From Streptomyces xinghaiensis S187 (GTDB taxonomy: Bacteria; Actinomycetota; Actinomycetes; Streptomycetales; Streptomycetaceae): a stretch of DNA of 64,000 nucleotides. Under the pieces are notes generated by a model that was given only the letters and a program-made list of their open reading frames with translations, made no database searches and was not told where the DNA came from. The DNA lies in assembly GCF_000220705.2 (NCBI RefSeq), contig NZ_CP023202.1:5052501-5116500 (forward strand). Reading direction: 5' to 3'. Positions within the stretch are counted from its first letter, which is position 1. Each line of letters opens with the position of its first letter. Positions 46,919-58,440 of the stretch are shown piece by piece. The position numbers and the translations under genes were made by a program.

Positions 46919-47950
46919 ATGGACATCCGATCACACTCCGTGACGACCTCGTCGGGTCCGGCCCGCGGTGCCACGCGCGGCCCCGGAAGGCCCGGGGCGG
47001 ATCACCGCGCCCGGCGCCGGCACCGGTCTCGTCGCACGACGCCTCAGTACCGCCGGGACGCACCGGACGGAACGAGGGCGCGCGCGACGGCCCTCTTCGG
47101 TGGCCTTCCGGCCCGGACACCGGTCGTGCCCGAACCGGAGCCGCCGGCCGGACCCGCGCCCGCACCGGTGAGCGCCCCGGACACGCCGGGGCGGAGCGGG
47201 ATGAAGGAGCGTCCGCTGCCATGGCCCGCGCGATGGCGCCTCGCCCTCTGCGAACGGCTTCCGTTGTGGGTGAGCCTGCGCTGCGGAGCGGACCCGAGGA
47301 CGCTCGCCGCGCTCGCCGTCCTGCTCGTGGTCGCGGTCGGATTCGCGGGGTACCACTTCTGGAGCGGACGCCCCGAGACGGTACGGGTGCCCTCGGCCGA
47401 GCCGGCCGGCGCGGCGGATCCGGCGGCCCTTCCGGGAACCGGGAAGCCCGACCCGGCTCCTCCCGCCCCCGCCCCCGCCCCCGGGCCCGTCCTGCCGGCC
47501 GGTGACCGCGCCGTCGTGGTGGACGTGGCCGGCAAGGTCCGCGAGCCGGGGATCCACCGGCTCCCCGCGGGTTCGCGGGTCGCGGACGCGCTGGAAGCGG
47601 CGGGCGGTGTCCGTCCCGGCACGGACACCGCCGGGCTCAACCGGGCCAGGCTTCTGCTGGACGGTGAGCAGATCCTGGTGGGCGGTCCCGCACCGGCGGC
47701 CGCCACCGGCGGGGGAGCGGTGGGCGCGCCCGGTCCGGCACCCGGGGGCGCGGTCGCCGGCCCGGTCAGTCTCAGTACCGCCACCCTCGAACAGCTCGAC
47801 GGCCTTCCCGGTGTCGGACCGGTCCTGGCCCGGCGCATCCTCGAACATCGCGACCGCCAGGGGGGTTTCACCTCCGTCGACCAGCTCCGCGAGGTGAACG
47901 GGATCGGCGACCGCCGGTTCGCGGACCTCCAGCCCCTGGTACGGCCGTGA
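46919..47950 (+). CDS. comEA: ComEA-like DNA-binding competence protein
   Basis: 343 aa. A basic, disordered N-terminal 110 residues is followed by a TM helix at about 128-147 (TLAALAVLLVVAVGFAGYHF), an extracytoplasmic proline spacer, an SLBB domain (VVDVAGKVREPGIHRLPAGS) and C-terminal helix-hairpin-helix repeats (LEQLDGLPGVGPVLARRI and LREVNGIGDRRFADL) that bind double-stranded DNA. In competent bacteria it hands DNA to ComEC. Natural competence is not established for streptomycetes. It overlaps comEC by 4 nt. Confidence 0.92.
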   Translation: MDIRSHSVTTSSGPARGATRGPGRPGADHRARRRHRSRRTTPQYRRDAPDGTRARATALFGGLPARTPVVPEPEPPAGPAPAPVSAPDTPGRSGMKERPLPWPARWRLALCERLPLWVSLRCGADPRTLAALAVLLVVAVGFAGYHFWSGRPETVRVPSAEPAGAADPAALPGTGKPDPAPPAPAPAPGPVLPAGDRAVVVDVAGKVREPGIHRLPAGSRVADALEAAGGVRPGTDTAGLNRARLLLDGEQILVGGPAPAAATGGGAVGAPGPAPGGAVAGPVSLSTATLEQLDGLPGVGPVLARRILEHRDRQGGFTSVDQLREVNGIGDRRFADLQPLVRP

Positions 47951-50520
47951 CCGGGACGGTCGCTCCTGCCGTCTCCCCCGGGCGGAGCGCGGTCCCTCCG
48001 TGCCCGCGCCCGGAGGGTCCGGACCTGCGGCTGCTGCCGTGTGCTCTGGCCGCCTGGGTGGCTGCCGCCGTGGCGGTCGGCGTCCGGCCCCCCGTCGCGG
48101 CGGTCGGCGCGGTCTGCTCTGCGGCGGTGGGCCTGGCGCTGTTGCTCGCAGCCCTCGCCCACGGCCCGGGAGCGCGCGGCCGGAGCCGGGTTCCCGGCCG
48201 GACGGTGGACGATCCGCCCGGAGCGGGGCCTGAGGCGGGGGCGGGCGTGCCCCGGCGCCGCGGCAGCGCACGGGTCGCGCTCGCGACGGCCCTCTTCTGC
48301 GCGGCAGCCGCGGCGGGCTCGGGGGCCTTGCACGCCGCCGATCTGTACCGGGGACCGCTGCCCGGCCTGGCACGGCAGTCGGCCGAGATCACGGCCGAGG
48401 TGACGGTCACGGGCGATCCGCGGCTCACCCGGCCGCGGGTGAGCGGTCCGCGCAGCAGTCCGCCCGCCGTGGTGCTGACGGCGGAGGCCCGGCGGGTCAC
48501 GACGGCGGACGGTGCGGCCACCGCGGTCCGCACCCCGGTGCTCCTCATCGTTCCGCTCCGGGCCGACCCGGAAGGCCGGGGCGGACACCGCACGGGGGCG
48601 CGGGAGCGCGCGGCGTGGCTGAGGTTGCTGCCGAGCACGCGGCTGCGGCTGGAGGCGCGGGCCGTGCCGTCGCACGGCGGAGGAGACCGGATGGCCGTGG
48701 TGCTGCGGGTCAGCGGTAAGGGACCGCCGGCGGTGGTGCGGGGACCAACCGCCGTGCAACGGGCGGCCGGTGAGCTGCGGGCAGGGCTGCGGGAGGCGTC
48801 CGACGGGCTGCCGGCCGACGCCCGGGCGCTGCTCCCCGGACTGGTGGTGGGCGACACCTCCCGGGTGCCGGCCGATCTCGACCGGGCCTTCCACGCCACC
48901 GACCTGGTGCATCTGCTCTCCGTGAGCGGAGCCAACCTCACGATCGTGCTGGCCCTGCTGATCGGGCCACCACATCTGGCACTCCGGGCCGAACGGCGCG
49001 GCCTGGCGCCCCGGTTCGGGATCCCCCTGCGCGGCACGGCTCTGCTCGGCGGGCTGCTGACCCTGGGCTTCGTCATCGTGTGCCGGCCGGAGCCGAGTGT
49101 CCTGCGGGCCGCGGCCTGCGGTGGGATCGCCCTGCTGGCCATCGCCACCGGCCGGCGGAGATCACTGCTGCCCGCCCTGGCCGCCGCGGTGCTGCTGCTC
49201 GTCCTGTACGACCCGTGGCTGGCCCGTTCCTACGGCTTCCTGCTCTCGGTTCTGGCGACCGGTGCCCTGCTGACCATCGCTCCGCGCTGGAGCGCGGCCC
49301 TCCAGCGGCGGCGGGTACCGGGCCGGCTCGCCGAGGTGCTGGCGGCCGCCGCGGCGGCGCAGGCCGTCTGCGCGCCGGTGGTCGCGGTCCTGGCGGCGCG
49401 GGTGAGCCTGGTCGCGGTCCCGTGCAATCTGTTCGCCGAACTCGCCGTGGCCCCGGCCACGGTGCTGGGCTTCGCCGCGCTCGCGACCGCCCCGTTCGCC
49501 ATGCCGGCCGCCGAGGCACTGGCCTGGCTCGCCGCCTGGCCGGTGGAGTGGATCGCCGCCGTGGCCCGTACCGGTGCGGCGCTGCCGGGCGCGGAGCTGG
49601 ACTGGCCCGGCGGCTGGACCGGCGGGCTGCTGCTCGCCGCCCTCACGGCGCTGCTGGTGCCGGTGGCGCCGCGGCTGGCCCGCCACCCGTGGCTCTGCGC
49701 CGCCGGTGCCCTGGTCCTGCTGGCGGTCGTGCTGCGCCCGGGCCCGCTGCCGCGGTTCGTCACCGGCTGGCCTCCGCCGGGGTGGCGGCTGGCCGTCTGC
49801 GACGTGGGCCAGGGAGAGGCCCTGGTGCTCGCGGCGGGCGGGGACCGTGCCCTGGTCGTCGACGCCGGGCCGGAGCCGGAGGCGGTGGACCGTTGTCTGC
49901 GGAGCCTCGGCGTCCGGCAGGTCCCGCTTCTGGTCCTGACCCATTTCCACGCGGACCATGTGGCGGGTCTGCCCGGTGTGCTGCGGGGCCGGGCGGTCGG
50001 TGCCATCGAGACGACGACGCTCGAAGAGCCGCCGGGCCAGGCCGCGTTCGTGCGCCGGACGGCGGCAGAGGCGGGGGTGCGGGTGCTGCGGACGACGCCG
50101 GGGGAGCGCCGGCTGGGCCCGGTCGCCTGGCGGGTCCTCTGGCCGCTGCCGGGCCGGACCGCGGCCACCGGTGCCAACGACGCCAGTGTCACCATGCTGG
50201 TCCGCACCGCGGGGCTGACCCTGCTCCTGCTCGGCGATCTGGAACCGCCCGCGCAGCAACGCCTGGCGTCCGCCGTCCCGTTGCCGCCCGTCGACGTCCT
50301 CAAGGTCGCCCACCACGGCTCAGCCCACCAGGACCACGGACTGCTGGCCCGGCTGCGGCCCCGGATCGCCGTCATCTCCTGCGGGGCCGGCAACGACTAC
50401 GGGCATCCGGCTCCGCGCACGGTCGCCGCCCTCCGTGCCGGGGGCGCCGTCGTGCTGCGGACGGACACGGACGGGGCCATCGCGGTGACCGGCCCGCCGG
50501 CCCGGCCGGGCGCCGCCGTC
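47947..50520 (+). CDS. comEC: ComEC/Rec2-family DNA channel protein; frame has no stop before holA
   Basis: Polytopic membrane protein plus metallo-beta-lactamase domain. The competence domain spans about residues 290-560 (VHLLSVSGANLTIVLALLIG; LRAAACGGIALLAIATGRRR). The C-terminal MBL domain has VGQGEALVLAAGG, THFHADHVAG, LLGDLEPPAQ and KVAHHGSAHQDHG. Recognisable homology ends near 50520 (IAVTGPPARPG). The same frame then stays open, without any stop, through 50521-51210 and on through holA to 52206 (1419 codons in all). The end given here marks where homology stops, not a stop codon. It overlaps comEA by 4 nt (GTGA). Confidence 0.85.
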
Positions 50521-50817
50521 ACGGCCGGCAGGGCGACTCCGGCGGGGAGCGGCGGCCGGCGCAGGGCACGTGGCCGTGGGAACGCATCGGGGTCCCGGCG
50601 GTGCCGCTGTGGGGCGGGCCCGGAACTCCGCGGTGAGACCGCCGTCCCGGGAAGTGCCGCGGGTGTGGACGTACTCGGCCGTCCGCCACGAATGGCGGCG
50701 CCGGCGGCCCTGCTCCACCGGTTCGCTGTCGGGCTCCTTCATCGGAGACTGCTCGGGTGGTCCCTTCCGCGGCGCAGACTCCGTCCCCGCCCCGGCCGGG
50801 CCCTCGCCTTCCCGGCG
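50521..50817. other. Ambiguous segment after comEC homology
   Basis: No gene is confidently assigned. The comEC frame continues open but with poorer third-position GC (for example GCA CGT GGC CGT after 50550). A different forward frame with strong G/C third positions ends at a TGA at 50634-50636, which would fit a frameshift near the comEC end. A minus-strand frame starting at 50742 (KEPDSEPVEQGRRRRHSWRT) also looks coding-like. Confidence 0.4.
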
Positions 50818-51108
50818 TCATTCCGACTCCAGCCAGCCGTCGTACTCGGCGGCGAGCGCGTCCAGGGCCGCCGGGTCCAGATCGGGAGCCGGCTCCTCGA
50901 TCACCACCAGCCACTGGGCGTCCTCGGCGTCGTCCTCACCGGCGAGCGCCTCCCGTACCAGTTCCGGTTCCCTGCCGAGGCCGAAGCGCTCCACGGCCTC
51001 GGCGGCCGCTTCCTCGGCCGCTTCCCGGTCGGGCAGCACCAGCAGGCGGTGTACGGCTTCCGCCCCGGCCGGGGCGGGTTCCTCGGGGCGGGGGTGTGCT
51101 CCGTTCAT
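50818..51108 (-). CDS. Conserved hypothetical 96-aa acidic protein
   Basis: 96 aa, acidic and helical: VHRLLVLPDREAAEEAAAEA, ELVREALAGEDDAEDAQWLV, LDALAAEYDGWLESE. I recall a protein with this EALAGEDDAEDAQWLV core between comEC and holA on the opposite strand in Streptomyces; function is unknown. It resembles small regulators of the 'ribonuclease E inhibitor'-type length but shares no motif I can name. The ATG at 51108 overlaps a 13-bp palindrome (CGCACA-T-TGTGCG, 51110-51122) just upstream. The whole gene lies antisense inside the comEC-holA open frame. Confidence 0.72.
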   Translation of the reverse strand: MNGAHPRPEEPAPAGAEAVHRLLVLPDREAAEEAAAEAVERFGLGREPELVREALAGEDDAEDAQWLVVIEEPAPDLDPAALDALAAEYDGWLESE

Positions 51109-51210
51109 CCGCACATTGTGCGATACCGGCGGCTGTGGCCCGGGCAGCGGGGGCGGGCACGGGCTCCGCCCGGCGGGTGCTGTCGGCGCCCCGTGGGATG
51201 CTGGACCGCG

Positions 51211-52206
51211 ATGGCCAGAAAGACGACGACCGACGACCCGCTCGCCCCCGTCACGCTCGCCGTGGGCCAGGAGGAGCTGCTCCTGGAACGCGCCGTGCGG
51301 GAGGTGATCGCCGCGGCGCGCGCCGCCGACGCCGACACCGACGTACGCGACCTCACGCCCGACGTCCTGCAGCCCGGCACCCTGGCCGAGCTGACCAGTC
51401 CGTCGCTCTTCGCCGAGCGCAAGGTCGTGGTGGTACGGAACGCCCAGGACCTCTCGGCCGACACGGTCAAGGACGTCAAGGCCTATCTGGGCTCGCCCGC
51501 CGAGGAGATCACCCTCGTGCTCGTGCACGCCGGTGGCGCCAAGGGCAAAGGGCTGCTGGACGCGGCGCGCAAGGCCGGGGCCAGGGAGGTCTCCTGTCCC
51601 AAGATGACGAAGCCCGCCGACCGGCTGTCCTTCGTCCGGGGTGAGTTCCGTGCCGCGGGGCGGTCGGCGACCCCGGAGGCGTGCCAGGCCCTGGTGGACG
51701 CCCTGGGCAGCGACCTGCGGGAGCTGGCGAGCGCCTGCTCGCAGCTCGCCTCCGATGTCGACGGCCCGATCGACGACGCCGTCGTGGCGCGCTACTACAC
51801 GGGCCGCGCGGAGGCGTCCAGCTTCACGGTCGCCGACCGGGCGGTCGAGGGCCGGGCCGCCGAGGCCCTGGAGGCGCTCCGCTGGTCGCTGTCCACCGGT
51901 GTCGCCCCGGTGCTGATCACCAGCGCGCTGGCTCAGGGGGTCCGGGCCATCGGCAAGCTGGCGTCCGCCCCGCGCGGGGCCCGGCCCGGTGATCTCGCCC
52001 GGGAGCTGGGCATGCCGCCCTGGAAGATCGACCGGGTGCGGCAGCAGATGCGCGGCTGGTCGGCCGATGGGGTGTCCGACGCGCTGCGGGCCGTGGCCGA
52101 GGCGGACGGTGCCGTCAAGGGCGGTGGCGCCGACCCCGGTTATGCCCTGGAGAAAGCCGTGGTGGCGGTGGCGCGCGCGGCCCGTCCGGCGACCCGGCGT
52201 CCCTGA
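51211..52206 (+). CDS. holA: DNA polymerase III delta subunit
   Basis: Clamp-loader subunit that opens the sliding clamp. 331 aa. VTLAVGQEELLLERAVREVI at the N-terminus, TSPSLFAERKVVVVRNAQDL, VLVHAGGAKGKGLLDAARK, LGSDLRELASACSQLASDVD and FTVADRAVEGRAAEALEAL are typical of HolA. The ATG at 51211 (MARKTTTDDPLAPV) matches the family start. The frame is open upstream into comEC, so a fusion transcript and protein cannot be excluded. A 17-bp terminator follows. Confidence 0.93.
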   Translation: MARKTTTDDPLAPVTLAVGQEELLLERAVREVIAAARAADADTDVRDLTPDVLQPGTLAELTSPSLFAERKVVVVRNAQDLSADTVKDVKAYLGSPAEEITLVLVHAGGAKGKGLLDAARKAGAREVSCPKMTKPADRLSFVRGEFRAAGRSATPEACQALVDALGSDLRELASACSQLASDVDGPIDDAVVARYYTGRAEASSFTVADRAVEGRAAEALEALRWSLSTGVAPVLITSALAQGVRAIGKLASAPRGARPGDLARELGMPPWKIDRVRQQMRGWSADGVSDALRAVAEADGAVKGGGADPGYALEKAVVAVARAARPATRRP

Positions 52207-52309
52207 CCCGGCCCGGGCCGCCGCACTCCCCGGGCCACGCCACCGGCGTCTCCGGCCCGCTCCCCGCCGTTCCCGCCGCTCCTGCCGTTCGCAGGCCCCG
52301 GCAACGCCG

Positions 52310-52350
52310 AAGGCCCCGCGCCACCCGGGGAAGGGGTGGCGCGGGGCCTT
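52310..52350. terminator. 17-bp terminator between holA and rpsT
   Basis: Arms 52310-52326 and 52334-52350 pair perfectly (AAGGCCCCGCGCCACCC with its complement) around a 7-nt loop. It lies between convergent holA and rpsT and can serve holA and perhaps both. The rest of the 379-nt gap shows nothing supported. Confidence 0.8.
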
Positions 52351-52585
52351 GCGGTCCGAGCTGGGTGCGCCGCACCCGCGTGGCGAACGCAGGCCGCGTG
52401 CGGCGCGGTTCCGCGGCGGGGCCGCGGAGGAATGGTGCCGGTTCGGAGCGGTTGAGAGGGCCCGCTGGGTCCGGACCGGCGGATACCGGGAGCAGTGATC
52501 CCGGGTCGGGCGGGTGCTGTACGGCCTTCCGCGGCGTGCCGCCGGCGGGTCGGTTCCGTACCGCGGTGAGACGGAGAGGCGGAGG

Positions 52586-52852
52586 TCAGCCCTTGAGGGA
52601 GGCGACCCGCTGGGCCAGCGCCGACTTCTTGTTGGCGGCGGCGTTCTTGTGGATCACGCCCTTGCTGGCGGCCTTGTCCAGCTTCTTGGAGGCCTCGCGG
52701 ACGGCGACGGTGGCCTTCTCCAGGTCACCGGCCTCGACGGCCTCGCGGGTCTTGCGGATCGCGGTCTTCAGCGAGGACTTGACGGCCTTGTTGCGCTGGC
52801 GCGCCTTCTCGTTGGTCTTGTTCCGCTTGATCTGGGACTTGATGTTCGCCAC
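52586..52852 (-). CDS. rpsT: 30S ribosomal protein S20
   Basis: Small basic 30S protein that binds 16S rRNA early in assembly. 88 aa, beginning MANIKSQIKRNKTNEKARQR with NKAVKSSLKTAIRKTREAVE and KNAAANKKSALAQRV, all S20 features. It is divergent from lepA, the usual arrangement. The 186-nt divergent gap holds both promoters. Confidence 0.97.
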   Translation of the reverse strand: MANIKSQIKRNKTNEKARQRNKAVKSSLKTAIRKTREAVEAGDLEKATVAVREASKKLDKAASKGVIHKNAAANKKSALAQRVASLKG

Positions 52853-53038
52853 GTAAAGAGCCTTTGCAGCTTCGTCGGATTCTCGGGTGCGCCGTGCGAA
52901 GAGGGCACGAGACGCGATGGACCAGGCTACCAGCAGGCCCGAGGCCTCCCAAACCGGACCGGGCGCCGCGGTCGTGGGACGATGGGGGCACTGCCACAGA
53001 CCCGACCAAGCTGCGTCTCATCACCGAATGGACCCTGC

Positions 53039-54913
53039 GTGCCCGCGACCCCTACCCCTGTGCCGGAGCCGAGCCGTACCGATCCGGCGCTGATCCGCAA
53101 CTTCTGCATCATCGCGCACATCGACCACGGGAAGTCGACGCTCGCCGACCGGATGCTCCAGCTGACCGGTGTGGTCGAGCAGCGTCAGATGCGCGCCCAG
53201 TACCTCGACCGCATGGACATCGAGCGCGAGCGCGGCATCACGATCAAGTCCCAGGCGGTGCGGCTGCCCTGGGCGCCCGGAGAGGGCGAGAGCCGGGGTA
53301 CCACCCATGTGCTCAACATGATCGACACCCCCGGCCACGTCGACTTCACCTACGAGGTCTCCCGTTCCCTGGCCGCCTGCGAGGGCTGCATCCTGCTGGT
53401 GGACGCGGCCCAGGGCATCGAGGCCCAGACCCTCGCCAACCTGTATCTGGCGATGGAGAACGACCTCACGATCATCCCGGTGCTGAACAAGATCGACCTG
53501 CCGGCCGCCCAGCCCGAGAAGTTCGCCGCCGAACTGGCGCATCTCATCGGGTGCGACCCGTCCGACGTGCTGAAGGTCTCGGCGAAGACCGGCGAGGGCG
53601 TCGAGGCGCTGCTCGACAAGGTCGTCGCCGAGGTCCCGGCACCGGTCGGCGACGCCGCCGCCCCCGCCCGCGCCATGATTTTCGACTCCGTGTACGACGC
53701 CTACCGCGGCGTGGTGACCTACGTGAAGGTCGTCGACGGCCACCTCGCCAAGCGCGAGCGGATCCGGATGATGTCCACCGGCGCCACCCACGAACTGCTG
53801 GAGATCGGTGTCTCCTCACCCGAGATGACGCCCTCCGACGGCCTGGGCGTCGGCGAGGTCGGCTATCTCATCACCGGGGTGAAGGACGTCCGCCAGTCCA
53901 AGGTCGGTGACACCGTCACGCTGCTCAACAAGGGCGCCACCGAGCCTCTGGGCGGCTACAAGGACCCCAAGCCGATGGTGTTCTCCGGCCTCTATCCGCT
54001 GGACGGCTCGGACTATCCGGAACTCCGCGACGCCCTCGACAAGCTCCAGCTCAACGATGCCGCCCTGGTGTACGAGCCGGAGACGTCCGCGGCGCTCGGC
54101 TTCGGCTTCCGCGTCGGCTTCCTCGGCCTGCTCCACCTGGACGTGATCCGCGAGCGGCTGGAGCGCGAGTTCGGCCTCGACCTGATCGCCACCGCGCCCA
54201 ACGTGATCTACCGCGTGATCATGGAGGACGGCACCGAGCACACCGTCACCAACCCCAGTGAGTTCCCCACCGGCAAGATCGCCGAGGTCCACGAGCCGGT
54301 CGTCCGGGCCACGCTCCTCGCGCCCAGCGAGTTCATCGGGGCGATCATGGAGCTCTGCCAGACCCGCCGCGGCACCCTCCTGGGCATGGACTACCTCTCC
54401 GAGGACCGTGTCGAGCTCCGCTACACCCTGCCGCTGGCCGAGATCGTCTTCGACTTCTTCGACGCCCTGAAGTCCAAGACCCGCGGTTACGCCTCGCTCG
54501 ACTACGAGCCCACCGGCGAGCAGACCGCCGACCTGGTCAAGGTGGACATCCTGCTCCACGGCGACAAGGTGGACGCCTTCTCGGCGATCACCCACAAGGA
54601 GAAGGCGTACGCGTACGGGGTGCGGCTCGTGGCGAAGCTGCGCGAGCTCATCCCGCGGCAGAACTTCGAGGTGCCGATCCAGGCCGCCATCGGCAGCCGG
54701 GTCATCGCCCGCGAGACCGTCCGCGCCATCCGCAAGGACGTCCTCGCCAAGTGCTACGGCGGTGACATCTCCCGGAAGCGGAAGCTGCTGGAGAAGCAGA
54801 AGGAGGGCAAGAAGCGGATGAAGATGGTCGGCAGCGTGGAGGTGCCGCAGGAGGCGTTCATCGCGGTGCTGTCCTCGGACTCCGCCGCGGGCGAGAGCAA
54901 GGGCAAGAAGTAG
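53039..54913 (+). CDS. lepA: Elongation factor 4 (LepA), ribosomal back-translocase
   Basis: Translational GTPase acting on stalled or assembling ribosomes. 624 aa. G1 AHIDHGKSTLAD, G3 MIDTPGHVDF, G4 VLNKIDLPAA; the LepA-specific C-terminal part contains ELIPRQNFEVPIQAAIGSRV and AKCYGGDISRKRKLLEKQKE. The GTG at 53039 (VPATPTPVPEPSRTDPALI) matches the start I recall in Streptomyces; the frame is open upstream across rpsT but without homology. A 14-bp terminator follows. Confidence 0.95.
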   Translation: MPATPTPVPEPSRTDPALIRNFCIIAHIDHGKSTLADRMLQLTGVVEQRQMRAQYLDRMDIERERGITIKSQAVRLPWAPGEGESRGTTHVLNMIDTPGHVDFTYEVSRSLAACEGCILLVDAAQGIEAQTLANLYLAMENDLTIIPVLNKIDLPAAQPEKFAAELAHLIGCDPSDVLKVSAKTGEGVEALLDKVVAEVPAPVGDAAAPARAMIFDSVYDAYRGVVTYVKVVDGHLAKRERIRMMSTGATHELLEIGVSSPEMTPSDGLGVGEVGYLITGVKDVRQSKVGDTVTLLNKGATEPLGGYKDPKPMVFSGLYPLDGSDYPELRDALDKLQLNDAALVYEPETSAALGFGFRVGFLGLLHLDVIRERLEREFGLDLIATAPNVIYRVIMEDGTEHTVTNPSEFPTGKIAEVHEPVVRATLLAPSEFIGAIMELCQTRRGTLLGMDYLSEDRVELRYTLPLAEIVFDFFDALKSKTRGYASLDYEPTGEQTADLVKVDILLHGDKVDAFSAITHKEKAYAYGVRLVAKLRELIPRQNFEVPIQAAIGSRVIARETVRAIRKDVLAKCYGGDISRKRKLLEKQKEGKKRMKMVGSVEVPQEAFIAVLSSDSAAGESKGKK

Positions 54914-54947
54914 CCCTCGGCTCCCGAGCTCTCCGAGGCCACGCCGC

Positions 54948-54981
54948 AAAAGGCGCCCGTCCCCGCCGGACGGGCGCCTTT
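54948..54981 (+). terminator. Terminator after lepA
   Basis: AAAGGCGCCCGTCC and GGACGGGCGCCTTT form a perfect 14-bp stem around CCGCC, ending in a short T run, 35 nt after the stop. Confidence 0.85.
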
Positions 54982-55063
54982 GTGCTGGCCACGACCCCGG
55001 GGAGGGGTAAGTTCCGCTTTGCGAACGAGTGGCTCTCAGACCCTTACAAACAGGCCGGTCGCC

Positions 55064-55109
55064 CTCTACTCTGGGCCTGCCTGAAGGTTACTCGCCGGTT
55101 AAACAAGTT
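55064..55109 (+). promoter_or_regulatory. Promoter and possible operator of the acyl-CoA ligase gene
   Basis: TACTCT near 55068 is a -10 candidate with TTACAA upstream as a weak -35. Downstream lie TTACTCGCCGGTTAA (55088-55102) and TTAAACAAGTTCCG (55099-55112). The latter nearly fits the TNNAACNNGTTNNA pattern known for KstR-type TetR regulators of lipid catabolism. The resemblance is weak and unproven. Confidence 0.3.
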
Positions 55110-55145
55110 CCGTTTCAGCACCACAGCGGGGCACGGAGGATTGTC

Positions 55146-57035
<1,890 letters not shown>

Positions 57036-57042
57036 CCCGAGA

Positions 57043-57089
57043 ACGGCCCGGGCCCGGCGTGGAGGCGATCCACGCCGGGCCCGGGCCGT
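57043..57089 (+). terminator. Perfect 21-bp terminator after the acyl-CoA ligase gene
   Basis: Arms 57043-57063 and 57069-57089 are exact reverse complements around GGCGA, 8 nt after the stop. It is the longest perfect stem in the window. Confidence 0.88.
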
Positions 57090-57150
57090 GTTCCGTCCTC
57101 CCGCCGTCCGCCCCTCCGCCCGTACCGTCGGGGGACCCGCGGGGATGACG

Positions 57151-57156
57151 GACAAT
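57151..57156 (+). promoter_or_regulatory. -10 box of hemW, probably leaderless
   Basis: GACAAT ends 7 nt before the ATG at 57164, which supports that start over the ATG at 57155 lying inside the box. Confidence 0.45.
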
Positions 57157-57163
57157 GGCCGGT

Positions 57164-58396
57164 ATGCCCTCCGTACTGCCCGACGGCGAACCCGTGCCCG
57201 ACGACGGGGCGCTGCCCGCCCACGCCCTCGACGGCGCCGCGGAGCGGCCCCTCGGCTTCTATCTCCATGTGCCCTACTGCGCCACGCGCTGCGGCTACTG
57301 CGATTTCAACACCTACACCGCCGCTGAGCTGCGCGGCTCCGGCGGCGCTCTCGCCTCGCGCGAGAACTACGCCGAGACGCTGGCCGAGGAGGTGCGGCTG
57401 GCGCGCAAGGTGCTCGGCGACGACCCGCGCCCGGTGGAGACCGTCTTCGTCGGCGGCGGAACGCCGACCCTGCTGCCCGCCGCCGGCCTGTCGCGGATGC
57501 TGGGCGCGATCCGGGACGAGTTCGGGCTGGCCGAGGGGGCGGAGATCACCACCGAGGCCAATCCCGAGTCGGTGGACCCCCGGTACCTCGACGGGCTGCT
57601 GGACGGGGGGTTCAACCGGATCTCCTTCGGGATGCAGAGTGCGCGGCAGCACGTCCTGCGGGTGCTGGACCGCACGCACACCCCCGGCCGCCCCGAGCGC
57701 TGCGTCGCCGAGGCGCGCGCGGCCGGCTTCGAGCACGTCAACCTCGACCTCATCTACGGCACGCCGGGCGAGAGCGACGACGACTGGCGCGCCTCACTGG
57801 ACGCGGCGATCGGCGCGGGCCCGGACCATGTCTCCGCCTACGCCCTGATCGTCGAGGAGGGCACGCAGCTCGCCCGGCGCATCCGGCGCGGCGAGGTGCC
57901 CATGACCGATGACGACGTGCACGCGGACCGCTATCTGATCGCCGAGGAACGGCTGTCGGCGGCCGGTTTCCACTGGTACGAGGTGTCGAACTGGGCGACC
58001 ACCGAGGCCGCCCGCTGCCGCCACAACGAGCTGTACTGGCGCGGCGCCGACTGGTGGGGCGCGGGCCCCGGCGCGCACAGCCACGTCGGCGGCGTGCGCT
58101 GGTGGAACGTGAAGCATCCCGGGGCGTACGCCCAGGCGCTCGCCGAGGGCCGCGCCCCCGGTGCCGGGCGGGAAGTGCTGACGGCCGAGGACCGGCGCGT
58201 CGAGCGGATCCTCCTCGAACTGCGGCTCTCCGACGGCTGCCCGCTGGAGCTGCTGGCCCCGGCGGGCCTGCGCGCGGCGGCCCGGGCCGTGGCGGACGGC
58301 CTGCTCCAACCCGGGCCGTACGAGCACGGCCGGGCGGCTCTGACGCTGCGCGGGCGGCTGCTCGCCGACGCGGTGGTCCGCGACCTGGTCGACTGA
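57164..58396 (+). CDS. hemW: HemW-type radical SAM protein (coproporphyrinogen III oxidase-like)
   Basis: 410 aa. Radical SAM motif CxxxCxxC in VPYCATRCGYCDFNTYT, glycine-rich VFVGGGTPTLLPAAGL, NRISFGMQSARQHVLRVLDR. HemW proteins are considered heme chaperones rather than true HemN oxidases; no oxidase assignment is made. The ATG at 57164 (MPSVLPDGEPVPDDG) is chosen for the -10 spacing; ATG 57155 would add three residues. Confidence 0.92.
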   Translation: MPSVLPDGEPVPDDGALPAHALDGAAERPLGFYLHVPYCATRCGYCDFNTYTAAELRGSGGALASRENYAETLAEEVRLARKVLGDDPRPVETVFVGGGTPTLLPAAGLSRMLGAIRDEFGLAEGAEITTEANPESVDPRYLDGLLDGGFNRISFGMQSARQHVLRVLDRTHTPGRPERCVAEARAAGFEHVNLDLIYGTPGESDDDWRASLDAAIGAGPDHVSAYALIVEEGTQLARRIRRGEVPMTDDDVHADRYLIAEERLSAAGFHWYEVSNWATTEAARCRHNELYWRGADWWGAGPGAHSHVGGVRWWNVKHPGAYAQALAEGRAPGAGREVLTAEDRRVERILLELRLSDGCPLELLAPAGLRAAARAVADGLLQPGPYEHGRAALTLRGRLLADAVVRDLVD

Positions 58397-58397
58397 C

Positions 58398-58438
58398 CCC
58401 GGGGGCCGGGGGCCGGGGGCCGGAGGCCGGGGGCCGGC
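58398..58438. repeat. Short GGGGGCC tandem repeat
   Basis: About five GGGGGCC-type heptamers (one is GGAGGCC) lie in the 44-nt gap between convergent hemW and the DUF3097 gene. It is simple-sequence DNA, possibly a slippage product. Confidence 0.7.
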
Positions 58439-58440
58439 GG

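Noticed and set aside
46656..46943. 95-codon frame between degV and comEA
   Set aside because: Codon third positions lose G/C bias in the second half, which covers the AT-rich DnaA-box region and the comEA promoter; no homology recognised.
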